Assembly (NCBI GenBank): GCA_016179165.1
Contig: JACORX010000113.1
Location: 1 to 7,863, forward strand
From: Candidatus Rokuibacteriota bacterium
Lineage (GTDB): Bacteria > Methylomirabilota > Methylomirabilia > Rokubacteriales > CSP1-6
Length of the DNA: 7,863 nt
Direction: 5' to 3'
Position numbers and translations under genes: made by a program. Below, one piece after another: positions 1 to 5,473 of this stretch (position 1 is its first letter; each line of letters opens with the position of its first letter). The notes under the pieces were generated by a model, which ran no database searches, was not told the origin of the DNA, and was given only the letters and a program-made list of their open reading frames with translations.

Positions 1-268
1 CGCCGCCCGGCAACGGGCGGTAAGGGTGAAACGGAGAGGTAAGAGCTCACCAGCAGTCCGGGCGACCGGGCTGGCTCGGTAAACCCCACCCGGAGCAAGG
101 CCCAATAGGAGAGCGATCCGGTCCGCAAGGACAGGTGAAGCGCGGCCCGCGTGGGGCTCTCGGGTATGGCCGCTTGAGGCGCCGGGCAACCGGCGTCCTA
201 GAGAAATGACCGTCTCCCCGGGCCCACGCCCGGGTGACAGGACCCGGCTTACAGGCCCTCTCTGGCGC
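1..268 (+). ncRNA. rnpB: RNase P RNA, class A, 5' end missing
   Basis: This is the catalytic RNA of ribonuclease P, which trims the 5' leader of tRNA precursors. The window opens inside the gene at a GCAA-capped hairpin (stem 3-9 with 14-20) equivalent to P12. The conserved core blocks then follow in order: AAGGGTGAAACGG (22-34), GGTAAGAGCTCACCAGC (39-55), CGGTAAACCCCACCCGGAGC (78-97), the AAGGCCCAATAGG block (98-110), the P15 region with the GGT that pairs with tRNA CCA, and the terminal ACCCGGCTTACAGG (242-255). Compared with E. coli RnpB, roughly the first 170 bases are missing. The 3' end was set by analogy, about 18 bases after CTTA, and could be off by about 5. It converges with the zinc-binding gene on the other strand, and I see no clear terminator hairpin between them. 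Confidence 0.95.
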
Positions 269-288
269 GAGTTATTTCCTGTGGCTCT

Positions 289-447
289 TCACCTCCCGCG
301 GCGGCGCCGGCGCTTGGCGGTGGTGCGACCCGGCGATCGGCGTGTGCCGTGCCGCAGGCCCTCCATGAAGATGCCGCGGCAGGCCTCGCTGCAGAATCGC
401 TTCGCGTCGTCCTTCATCTCTGTGCCGCACGCTTCGCATTTCGTCAT
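289..447 (-). CDS. Small C4 zinc-binding protein with basic tail
   Basis: A 52-residue protein with four cysteines arranged C4-x2-C7 and C19-x3-C23 in the context KCEACGTEM...RFCSEACR. This is a treble-clef or TRASH-like zinc-binding knuckle, expected to bind one zinc ion. The tail after residue 35 is very basic and ends in a run of arginines, so it may contact nucleic acid. The ATG at 447 was chosen because GAGGAG lies 8-13 bases upstream on the minus strand; an in-frame start at 489 has no such signal and adds low-complexity residues. The gene converges on rnpB. Short FCS-type zinc proteins are often orphan genes of unknown role. No specific function can be assigned. Confidence 0.7.
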   Translation of the reverse strand: MTKCEACGTEMKDDAKRFCSEACRGIFMEGLRHGTRRSPGRTTAKRRRRRGR

Positions 448-582
448 GGTTGGGCTCCTCGCTGGGCGGCCGTCCGAGGCGATGCGCATGAAGCGGCCGT
501 CGGACAGAGTCCGCCGGGCGTGCCGCCGGGCATAGCTGCGGCATGGCGGACCAGCAGGAGCTTCACCGCGCCCCTGCCCCCG

Positions 583-798
583 CTACCGGCGCCGAAGATG
601 CGAGGTCGAGCGCGTGACGCGCGCGACGACCGAATTGTCCACGACGTTCATCTGCACGAGCCGCTTGTTCCCGTCGGCCACGGCGCTGACGATCGTCGGA
701 TATGTCTCGCGGGACTCCTCGATGATCTCGCCGGCGTAGTTAATGATGCGCCAGCGCCAATCCGGGCTCTCCGGGGTCGAGAACGCTGCGACCTGCAT
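583..798 (-). CDS. Conserved-looking small hypothetical protein
   Basis: A 71-residue protein whose centre, PDWRWRIINYAGEIIEES, looks like a beta-hairpin, followed by a probable helix (ETYPTIVSAVADGNKRL). This Trp-rich pattern resembles small DUF-type proteins I have seen in proteobacteria and related phyla, but I cannot name the family. There is no signal peptide or membrane segment. The gene begins 13 bases after the stop codon of the RRM gene on the same strand, so the two are probably co-transcribed. The ATG at 798 was preferred to an upstream start at 849, which would overlap the glycine-rich end of the RRM gene. The Shine-Dalgarno sequence is weak (AGGCG), consistent with translational coupling. 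Confidence 0.6.
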   Translation of the reverse strand: MQVAAFSTPESPDWRWRIINYAGEIIEESRETYPTIVSAVADGNKRLVQMNVVDNSVVARVTRSTSHLRRR

Positions 799-811
799 GG
801 TCGGCGCCTGA

Positions 812-1144
812 CTACCAGCGGCCGCCGCCGCCCCCACGATTTCCACCACCGCCGCCGCCGCTCCGGTACCCGCCGCCGCTCCGCCCGCCGCCCGAGCCCG
901 AGGGATTCGCCAGCTCGACCTTCAGCGTCCGGCCAGCCACTTCCTGCCCATTGAACTTCTTCACCGCCTCGGCAGCCTCTTCGGCCGTCGACAACACGAC
1001 GAACCCGAACCCGCGCGAACGGCCGGTGTCACGGTCCGTCACCACCGCGGCCGATTCGACGGTGCCGGCAGCGGCGAACAGCTCGCGCAGGCGTTCGTCC
1101 GTCGTAGAGAAGGACAGCCCCCCGATAAAGAGTTTCTGCGCCAT
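812..1144 (-). CDS. Glycine-rich RRM RNA-binding protein
   Basis: A 110-residue single-RRM protein of the bacterial Rbp type, which binds single-stranded RNA and is often cold-induced in cyanobacteria and other bacteria. RNP2 is LFIGGL (residues 5-10) and RNP1 is RGFGFVVL (44-51); both carry the aromatic residues that stack on RNA. The RRM spans about residues 3-80 and is followed by a Gly/Arg/Ser tail (82-110) of the RGG-like kind, which favours weak multivalent RNA contacts. The ATG at 1144 was chosen over an in-frame TTG at 1150 because CGGAGG lies 7 bases upstream of it. The leader between this start and the preceding gene is 228 bases, long enough for a structured 5' UTR. A hypothetical gene follows after 13 bases. 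Confidence 0.93.
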   Translation of the reverse strand: MAQKLFIGGLSFSTTDERLRELFAAAGTVESAAVVTDRDTGRSRGFGFVVLSTAEEAAEAVKKFNGQEVAGRTLKVELANPSGSGGGRSGGGYRSGGGGGGNRGGGGGRW

Positions 1145-1327
1145 GAGCAACCTCCGAGTACATCTCCCGCTGCGGATGACGCGCTCTGGACCGCGGAAGG
1201 GGGAACCAGAGTGCGGTCTGGTGTGGAAGGGTCCGCAATGAACCGACGGCCGAGCCAGACGCCGTTATCATGACACATCTGGGCACGCTTCGTCGTCCCT
1301 TTCGGGCGGCGCGCTTACGGGGCTGGG

Positions 1328-1347
1328 CGCTTGCCGAAGGGCAAGCG
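1328..1347 (-). terminator. Hairpin after the ABM gene, possible terminator
   Basis: A perfect 8-bp inverted repeat (1328-1335 with 1340-1347) with a GAAG loop lies 25 bases beyond the stop codon of the ABM-domain gene on the minus strand. It may end the molybdopterin oxidoreductase operon. It lacks a following U-tract on either strand, so it is not a classical intrinsic terminator and may only protect a 3' end. The rest of the gap up to the RRM gene (1145-1327) shows no convincing promoter or other gene. Confidence 0.35.
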
Positions 1348-1372
1348 GAAGGCGATCACGGCGCCCGCGGGT

Positions 1373-1660
1373 CTAGCCGACCTCGCGGAGCCGCATCACC
1401 TCGGCGCGACCGTCCATATAGTCGCCCATCTTACGCCCGAGCGCCTTGAAATAGTCCGTCCCGCGGTGGGCGTCCACGGCGGCCTGGTCGGCGTAGCGCT
1501 CCATGAAGACGTAGGTCTGCGGCGCCTCGCCGTGGTGGAGCGCGTACAGCTTGCAGCCGGGCTCGCTCGAGTTGACCTTTGCTACCAGCTCCTTGGCCAC
1601 GGCCTCGAACTCCTTCTCCATACCAGCTTTCACCTTGATGGTCGCGACGATGCCTATCAC
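1373..1660 (-). CDS. ABM-domain (dimeric alpha/beta barrel) monooxygenase-like protein
   Basis: A 95-residue protein of the antibiotic biosynthesis monooxygenase (ABM) fold, a ferredoxin-like dimeric barrel. Typical landmarks are the first strand VIGIVATIKVKAGMEKEFE, then EPGCKLY (33-39), VFMERYAD (51-58) and the H65 context AVDAHRGTDYF. Members include YgiN-like quinol monooxygenases and many uncharacterised small enzymes that oxidise aromatic or quinol substrates without a cofactor, so the substrate here is unknown. The start is the GTG at 1660, preceded by GAGGGAGA at a good distance; the longer frame upstream overlaps the oxidoreductase gene and is rejected. It lies 13 bases after the molybdopterin oxidoreductase and is very likely in the same transcript. 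Confidence 0.88.
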   Translation of the reverse strand: MIGIVATIKVKAGMEKEFEAVAKELVAKVNSSEPGCKLYALHHGEAPQTYVFMERYADQAAVDAHRGTDYFKALGRKMGDYMDGRAEVMRLREVG

Positions 1661-1673
1661 GTGGGTCTCCCTC

Positions 1674-3701
1674 TCAGCGCGCGGCGCGGACGTCGAGCCG
1701 CGTGCTCTGGTAGGTGGCTCCTTCGGCCATGTCGCTGTAGCGGTCCCCGCACAGCATGTTGATGGTGCCGCCGCCTGCCTCCGCCGCCGGACGCTGGCCG
1801 GGCACGAAGGCCACGCCGCACGCCGTCTCGTCGCTGACGCGGAGTTGGAGCCGCACCGTCCCGTGGTCGTTGTGCAGCTCGACGATCTGGCCGGTCTCGA
1901 GCCCGCGCGCCGCCGCATCCTCCGGGTGCAGCACGCACTCGGGCGCTCCCTCGCGGCTGCGCAGAGCGGCGACACCAGCGTAGGCCGTGTGCGCCTGGAA
2001 GTAGCCGGGCGCCGTCAGGAGCCTCAGCGGGAAGCGCTTCCCCGCTTCGGCCTCGAGCGGGTCGGCGACCCAGTCGGCCATCGCGGGCAGTCCCTGGGAC
2101 GCGAGCGTCTCCGAATAGAACTCGAGCTTGCCCGACGGCGTCCTGAAGCGCTGCCGTCCCGGCTTGGGCGCGAGCTTGATAGCCCCGCCTTCCCGCAGAT
2201 CCTTCAGGTCCACGTCCGCCGCCGGTGAGCCGGCGCCGCGGAAGAGCTCGCGGAGGAGCCCGTCGGTGTCCATCGAGAAGATGGGGTCTTTCAATCCAAG
2301 CCGTTGCGCAAGCTCCTGAGCGAGGCGGCCGTTCGACCACGCCTCGCCCTGCGGCGGCACGACCTGCCGGACCACCTGGAGATAGTAGGAACCGTAGGAG
2401 CGGACGACGTCCTCGCTCTCGAGATAGGTCGCCGCCGGCAAGACGATATCGGCGTAGCGCGCCGTGTCCGAGAGAAATGGGTCGTGGACGATCGTGAAGA
2501 GGTCCTCGCACGCGAGCCCCCGGCGGACCGTCATCGAGTCCGGACACGTGACCGCCGGGTTGTTGGCGGCGACGAAGAGCGAGCGGATCGGCGGATCGCT
2601 CAGCTCGAGGAGCGCCTTGCCGAGCCGCGAGTGGTTCACGATCCGCGTCGTGGCGGGGCCCGAGGGCTTGCGGATGAAGCTACTGTCCAAGCCGAAGCCC
2701 GTCGCCGTCATCAGGAGCGCGCCCCCGCCCACGCGGTTGTAGGCGCCCGTCAGCCCTGGGAGCAGCGCAACCGCGCGGATGGCCTGGCCGCCGTTCACGC
2801 AGCGGGACATACCCTCGCCCAGGCGGATGAAGGGCGTCCGCGCGCGGCCGTAGAGGAGCGCGAGCCGATCGAGGTCGGCGACGGATACGCCCGTGATCGC
2901 CGACACGCGAGCGGGGTCGAAGCGCGGCAGCACCTCGCGCTCGAGCCTGTCGAAGCCGATCGTCTCGCGGGCGATGTAGTCGCGGTTACAGAGGCCGTCG
3001 CGCGCGAGGATGTGCATCACGCCGAGGGCGAGCGCCGCATCCGTGCCGACATTGACCCGCAGGTGCCAGTCGGCGCGCTCGGCGGTGCGGCTTCGCCGCG
3101 GCTCGATGACAACGAGCTGGGCGCCGCGCGCGCGAGCCCGCTCGACGAGCGGCCATATGTGGACGTTGGTCGTGAGGAGATCGGCGCCCCAGGCAATGAC
3201 GAGGTCGGACTCCGTCACGGTCTCGGGATCGGCGCCGCCGACGCTGCCGCACGCCGCGTCCCAGCCCGCCTCCGCGCAGGAGTCGCAGACGGTCCCGGCC
3301 CAGAGCCGCGTGACGCCGAGCGCGTGGAACAAGCCCAGCAAGAGCCCGCGGTTCAGCTGGCCCTGGTGCGCGCTGTAGGCGTAGCCTAGAATCCCGAGGG
3401 GCCCGTCAGTGCTGATGATGGCCTGCCAGCGGCCGACGATCAGGTCGAGCGCCTGGGCCCACGAGATCGACTCGAAACGGCCTTCGCCCTTGGCGCCGGC
3501 GCGCCGGAGCGGCGTGAGCACGCGGTCGGGCGAATGGACCCATTCGTGCTCGCGGTTAACCTTGGCGCAGGCGAAGCCCGCGGTCAGCGGATGGTCGGGG
3601 TCGCCCTGGAGCTTCAGCAGCCGGCCGTCGCCGACGGTGGCAAGCAACGAGCACTGGTCGGGACAGTCATGGGCGCAAGCGGTTCGGACGGTCTGAGTCA
3701 C
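1674..3701 (-). CDS. Molybdopterin-dependent oxidoreductase (DMSO reductase / formate dehydrogenase superfamily)
   Basis: A 675-residue member of the BisC/FdhF superfamily, which binds a [4Fe-4S] cluster and a bis-pyranopterin Mo or W cofactor. The N-terminal cluster ligands are C9-x3-C13-x3-C17 and C45 (GFACAK). The segment GTVCDSCAEAGW (136-147) lies where the metal ligand is usually found, so C139 or C142 may coordinate Mo; no Sec is present. The C-terminal dinucleotide-binding domain spans about 557-675 (LTAPGYFQAHT, GLETGQIVELHNDHG, GGTINMLCGDRYSD). There is no twin-arginine signal, so the enzyme should be cytoplasmic. The substrate cannot be read from the sequence. The GTG at 3701 was chosen because it abuts the iron-sulfur motif; a TTG at 3758 lies upstream of the predicted promoter. 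It leads the ABM gene. Confidence 0.9.
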   Translation of the reverse strand: MTQTVRTACAHDCPDQCSLLATVGDGRLLKLQGDPDHPLTAGFACAKVNREHEWVHSPDRVLTPLRRAGAKGEGRFESISWAQALDLIVGRWQAIISTDGPLGILGYAYSAHQGQLNRGLLLGLFHALGVTRLWAGTVCDSCAEAGWDAACGSVGGADPETVTESDLVIAWGADLLTTNVHIWPLVERARARGAQLVVIEPRRSRTAERADWHLRVNVGTDAALALGVMHILARDGLCNRDYIARETIGFDRLEREVLPRFDPARVSAITGVSVADLDRLALLYGRARTPFIRLGEGMSRCVNGGQAIRAVALLPGLTGAYNRVGGGALLMTATGFGLDSSFIRKPSGPATTRIVNHSRLGKALLELSDPPIRSLFVAANNPAVTCPDSMTVRRGLACEDLFTIVHDPFLSDTARYADIVLPAATYLESEDVVRSYGSYYLQVVRQVVPPQGEAWSNGRLAQELAQRLGLKDPIFSMDTDGLLRELFRGAGSPAADVDLKDLREGGAIKLAPKPGRQRFRTPSGKLEFYSETLASQGLPAMADWVADPLEAEAGKRFPLRLLTAPGYFQAHTAYAGVAALRSREGAPECVLHPEDAAARGLETGQIVELHNDHGTVRLQLRVSDETACGVAFVPGQRPAAEAGGGTINMLCGDRYSDMAEGATYQSTRLDVRAAR

Positions 3702-3710
3702 GGTGCGAAC

Positions 3711-3739
3711 ATCGTGCTGGAGGCGCTTCGCCTTGTCAA
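3711..3739 (-). promoter_or_regulatory. Sigma70-type promoter for the oxidoreductase operon
   Basis: On the minus strand a perfect TTGACA (3734-3739) is followed after exactly 17 bases by CACGAT (3711-3716), a 3/6 match to TATAAT that keeps its A2 and T6. The spacer contains the palindrome AGGCGAAGCGCCT. Transcription would begin near 3703-3704, only a few bases before the GTG start at 3701, and no Shine-Dalgarno sequence is visible there, so the mRNA could be leaderless or nearly so. This is pattern matching only. Confidence 0.4.
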
Positions 3740-3775
3740 CCGCCCGCGGCCCCGTCAACCAATAGGCGCGCCGCC

Positions 3776-3784
3776 TGCTACAAT
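3776..3784 (+). promoter_or_regulatory. Extended -10 promoter for the OsmC-family gene
   Basis: TGCTACAAT forms an extended -10 element (TG, one base, then TACAAT at 3779-3784, a 5/6 match). No good -35 is seen at the matching distance, which is tolerated by extended -10 promoters. Transcription would start near 3791, giving a leader of about 27 bases that contains the AAAGGGGG ribosome binding site before the ATG at 3818. It is divergent from the oxidoreductase promoter. Confidence 0.5.
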
Positions 3785-3817
3785 GGCCGCCTCCAACAAG
3801 CGCGAAAGGGGGCGTCT

Positions 3818-4237
3818 ATGGCTGAAGGCGTCAAGATCGACACGGTGCGGTCCTACTCGACCGGGACTCCGGGCCGCGCGCTGAACAGCGCGCGGCACAA
3901 CCACTTCGTGCTGGATTCGCCCTCGGGTCCCAACGAGGCGCTGACCAACGGCGAGGCTTTCCTGGCCGGCGTCTCCGCCTGCGGCGTGACGCTCATCGAG
4001 AAGTACGCCCTGGAGAAGAACGTGCCCGTCACGGGCATGCAGGTCGCCATCGAAGGCATCCGCAGCAACGCCGAGCCCAACCGCTTCCAGTGCATCAACG
4101 TCTCGTTCGAGATCCGGGGCGTGAGCCAGGGGCAGGCCGAAGAGCTCGTGGAGGTCTGGAAAAGCCGCTGACCGCTCTACCGCACGGTCGCGGTCGCGAC
4201 CGACGTGAAGGTGGACGTTCTCGCCGTACTCGGGTGA
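3818..4237 (+). CDS. OsmC-family selenoprotein (TGA 4169-4171 read as Sec)
   Basis: OsmC/Ohr-family proteins are dimeric thiol peroxidases that reduce organic hydroperoxides with two cysteines. The first, C55, is present in the typical helix motif VSACGVTLIEKYA. The frame then meets TGA at codon 118, in KSR-U-PLYRTVAVAT, exactly where homologues carry the second redox cysteine (RCPLY..VA.AT). Reading through adds 21 codons, ending at TGA 4235-4237, and gives 139 residues, close to the usual length of about 140; E. coli OsmC has 143 with cysteines near 60 and 125. Stopping at 4171 would remove the second redox residue and the last beta strands. A hairpin with a GGUC loop follows the TGA. The ATG has AAAGGGGG upstream. 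The gene is monocistronic, closed by a terminator. Sec replacement is inferred; a nonsense mutation is the alternative. Confidence 0.88.
4169..4171 (+). other. Selenocysteine codon (UGA) in the OsmC-family gene
   Basis: This in-frame TGA is codon 118 and aligns with the conserved second cysteine of OsmC proteins. Both flanks (EELVEVWKSR before, PLYRTVAVATDVKV after) read as continuous family sequence in one frame. Confidence 0.85.
4185..4202 (+). promoter_or_regulatory. Bacterial SECIS-like hairpin of the OsmC-family gene
   Basis: A perfect 7-bp stem (4185-4191 with 4196-4202) is closed by the loop GGTC (4192-4195), which begins 20 bases after the TGA. The E. coli fdhF SECIS also shows GGUC in its apical loop, about 18 bases after its UGA, where SelB binds. 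The element lies inside the coding region, as bacterial SECIS elements do. Confidence 0.75.
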
Positions 4238-4240
4238 CCT

Positions 4241-4262
4241 GCCGCCCAAGTCGGGCGGCTTT
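4241..4262 (+). terminator. Rho-independent terminator after the OsmC-family gene
   Basis: A 7-bp GC stem (4241-4247 with 4253-4259) with a 5-base loop AAGTC is followed by TTT. It starts only 3 bases after the read-through stop TGA 4235-4237, not after TGA 4169-4171, which supports the longer OsmC-family reading frame. Confidence 0.7.
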
Positions 4263-4289
4263 GACTTCGCAGTGACCTGAGGGCAAACT
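4261..4289 (+). promoter_or_regulatory. Possible promoter of the dehydrogenase-amidase-UGSC run
   Basis: TTGACT (4261-4266, 5/6 to consensus) is followed after 17 bases by CAAACT (4284-4289, 3/6). It overlaps the tail of the preceding terminator and would give a leader of about 18 bases including the AAGGAGA ribosome binding site before the ATG at 4314. Confidence 0.35.
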
Positions 4290-4313
4290 TGGGGGCACTC
4301 AAGGAGACCCCTT

Positions 4314-5384
4314 ATGCCCTCCAACCTCGACGAGCAGTTCCAGACGCTTCACGAGATCGCCCGCGCGGCGCGGCGCAACCTGGCCGACGGCCCGTGGGAT
4401 TATCTCATTGGCGGCACCGAGACCGAGACCACCGTGAAGCGCAACCGCGCGGCGATCGACTCGCTCGCCTGGAGACCCCGCGTGCTGCGCGACGTCTCCA
4501 AGGTGGACGTGTCGTCCACCTTCCTCGGAAGGCCCGTGCGCATTCCCGTGATGCTGGCGCCCGTGGGATCGGTCGAGAGCTTCGCCCCAGGCGGCGGCGC
4601 GACGGCGGGGAGGGCCTCCGGCGCCTTCGGCGTGCCGCACATGCTCTCGAGCGCCTGCAACCCGGGCCTCGAGGCGACGGCGGCGGCGGCCGACAACTAC
4701 CGCATCTTCCAGCTCTACGTCCGCGGCGACGAGGCCTTCGTGGACGACCACGTCAAGCGCGCGCTCGACCACGGCTACCACGCCTTCTGCATGACCGTGG
4801 ACTCGGCGAGCTACAGCCGGCGCGAGCGCGACCTCGACAAGCGCTTCGTGAAGCCGTGGCGCGTCGGGGCGACGGGTATGGAATACCAGGCCGCGCTCTC
4901 GTGGGATCAGGTCAAGCGCTTCAAGGACACGCACGACGTGCCGCTGATCCTGAAAGGCATCGCGACGGGCGAGGACGCGGCGCTGGCCTGCGAGCACGGC
5001 GTGGAGGTCGTCTACGTCTCCAACCACGGCGGCCGTCAGCTCGACCACGGCCGGGGCTCGCTCGACGTGCTTCCCGAGGTGGTGGCCGCCGTCGCGGGCC
5101 GCGCCGCCGTCATGGTGGACGGCGGCTTCATGCGCGGCACCGACGTGGTCAAGGCGATCACGCTCGGAGCGCAGTGCGTGGGACTCGGCAGGCTCCAGTG
5201 CCTGGGTCTGGCGGCCGCGGGGCAGGCCGGGCTCGAGCGCGCCCTCGAGATCCTCGAGGAGGAGATACGGATCTGCCTGGCGCTCCTCGGCGTGACGGGC
5301 TACGGCCAGCTCGACGCCTCGTATCTCCACGAGGCGCGGCCAGTCACCGAGCCCGGCGCGCTTTCCGCCTTCCCCCTGCTCTGA
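4314..5384 (+). CDS. FMN-dependent alpha-hydroxy-acid dehydrogenase/oxidase
   Basis: A 356-residue enzyme of the glycolate oxidase / lactate dehydrogenase (LldD) / mandelate dehydrogenase family, a TIM barrel that oxidises 2-hydroxy acids to 2-keto acids with FMN. Landmarks in order: WDYLIGGTETETT (28-40), substrate-binding Y30; PVMLAPVGS (78-86) at the FMN; QLY (133-135); TVDS (161-164); K214 in ILKGI; catalytic base H238 and R241 in SNHGGRQLD; VDGGFMRG (268-275) for the FMN phosphate. The length is normal and there is no membrane anchor, so it should be soluble. The usual GRP-x-LW motif reads GRLQCLGLAAAG (292-303), a mild departure. AAGGAGA lies 7 bases before the ATG. It heads a same-strand run with the amidase 89 bases downstream. 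The exact hydroxy acid is not readable. Confidence 0.92.
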   Translation: MPSNLDEQFQTLHEIARAARRNLADGPWDYLIGGTETETTVKRNRAAIDSLAWRPRVLRDVSKVDVSSTFLGRPVRIPVMLAPVGSVESFAPGGGATAGRASGAFGVPHMLSSACNPGLEATAAAADNYRIFQLYVRGDEAFVDDHVKRALDHGYHAFCMTVDSASYSRRERDLDKRFVKPWRVGATGMEYQAALSWDQVKRFKDTHDVPLILKGIATGEDAALACEHGVEVVYVSNHGGRQLDHGRGSLDVLPEVVAAVAGRAAVMVDGGFMRGTDVVKAITLGAQCVGLGRLQCLGLAAAGQAGLERALEILEEEIRICLALLGVTGYGQLDASYLHEARPVTEPGALSAFPLL

Positions 5385-5473
5385 TGGCGATCTCGACCGT
5401 CACGCTCCAGATGCGCGTCATGCACCGGACCACCGTCGCCGGCGAAGGGCCGACGGCCTGAATCCGGGTGCGC

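Noticed and set aside
467..516. Repeated GCGGCCGTC and a 6-bp inverted repeat upstream of the zinc-binding gene
   Set aside because: The repeats are short and imperfect, and in such GC-rich DNA they are expected by chance; no regulatory role can be supported.
1251..1290. Possible promoter for the RRM gene around TGATAA on the minus strand
   Set aside because: No matching -35 element at a plausible distance could be found.
2304..3389. 361-codon plus-strand open frame opposite the oxidoreductase gene
   Set aside because: It is Arg/Ala-rich low-complexity sequence with no family motif, antisense to a gene with clear iron-sulfur and cofactor-binding motifs.
3818..4171. OsmC gene as a pseudogene truncated by a nonsense mutation
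   Set aside because: The stop falls precisely on the redox cysteine column, the downstream frame stays intact to a normal-length end, the terminator follows that end, and a SECIS-like hairpin is present. Not formally excluded.
5382..5384. TGA stop of the hydroxy-acid dehydrogenase as another Sec codon
   Set aside because: The protein is already full length, no cysteine is expected there, and the next codons do not resemble the family.
5383..5461. 25-residue peptide whose ATG overlaps the dehydrogenase stop (TGATG)
   Set aside because: It has no own ribosome binding site and no recognisable features, and the stretch is short enough to be open by chance in GC-rich DNA.
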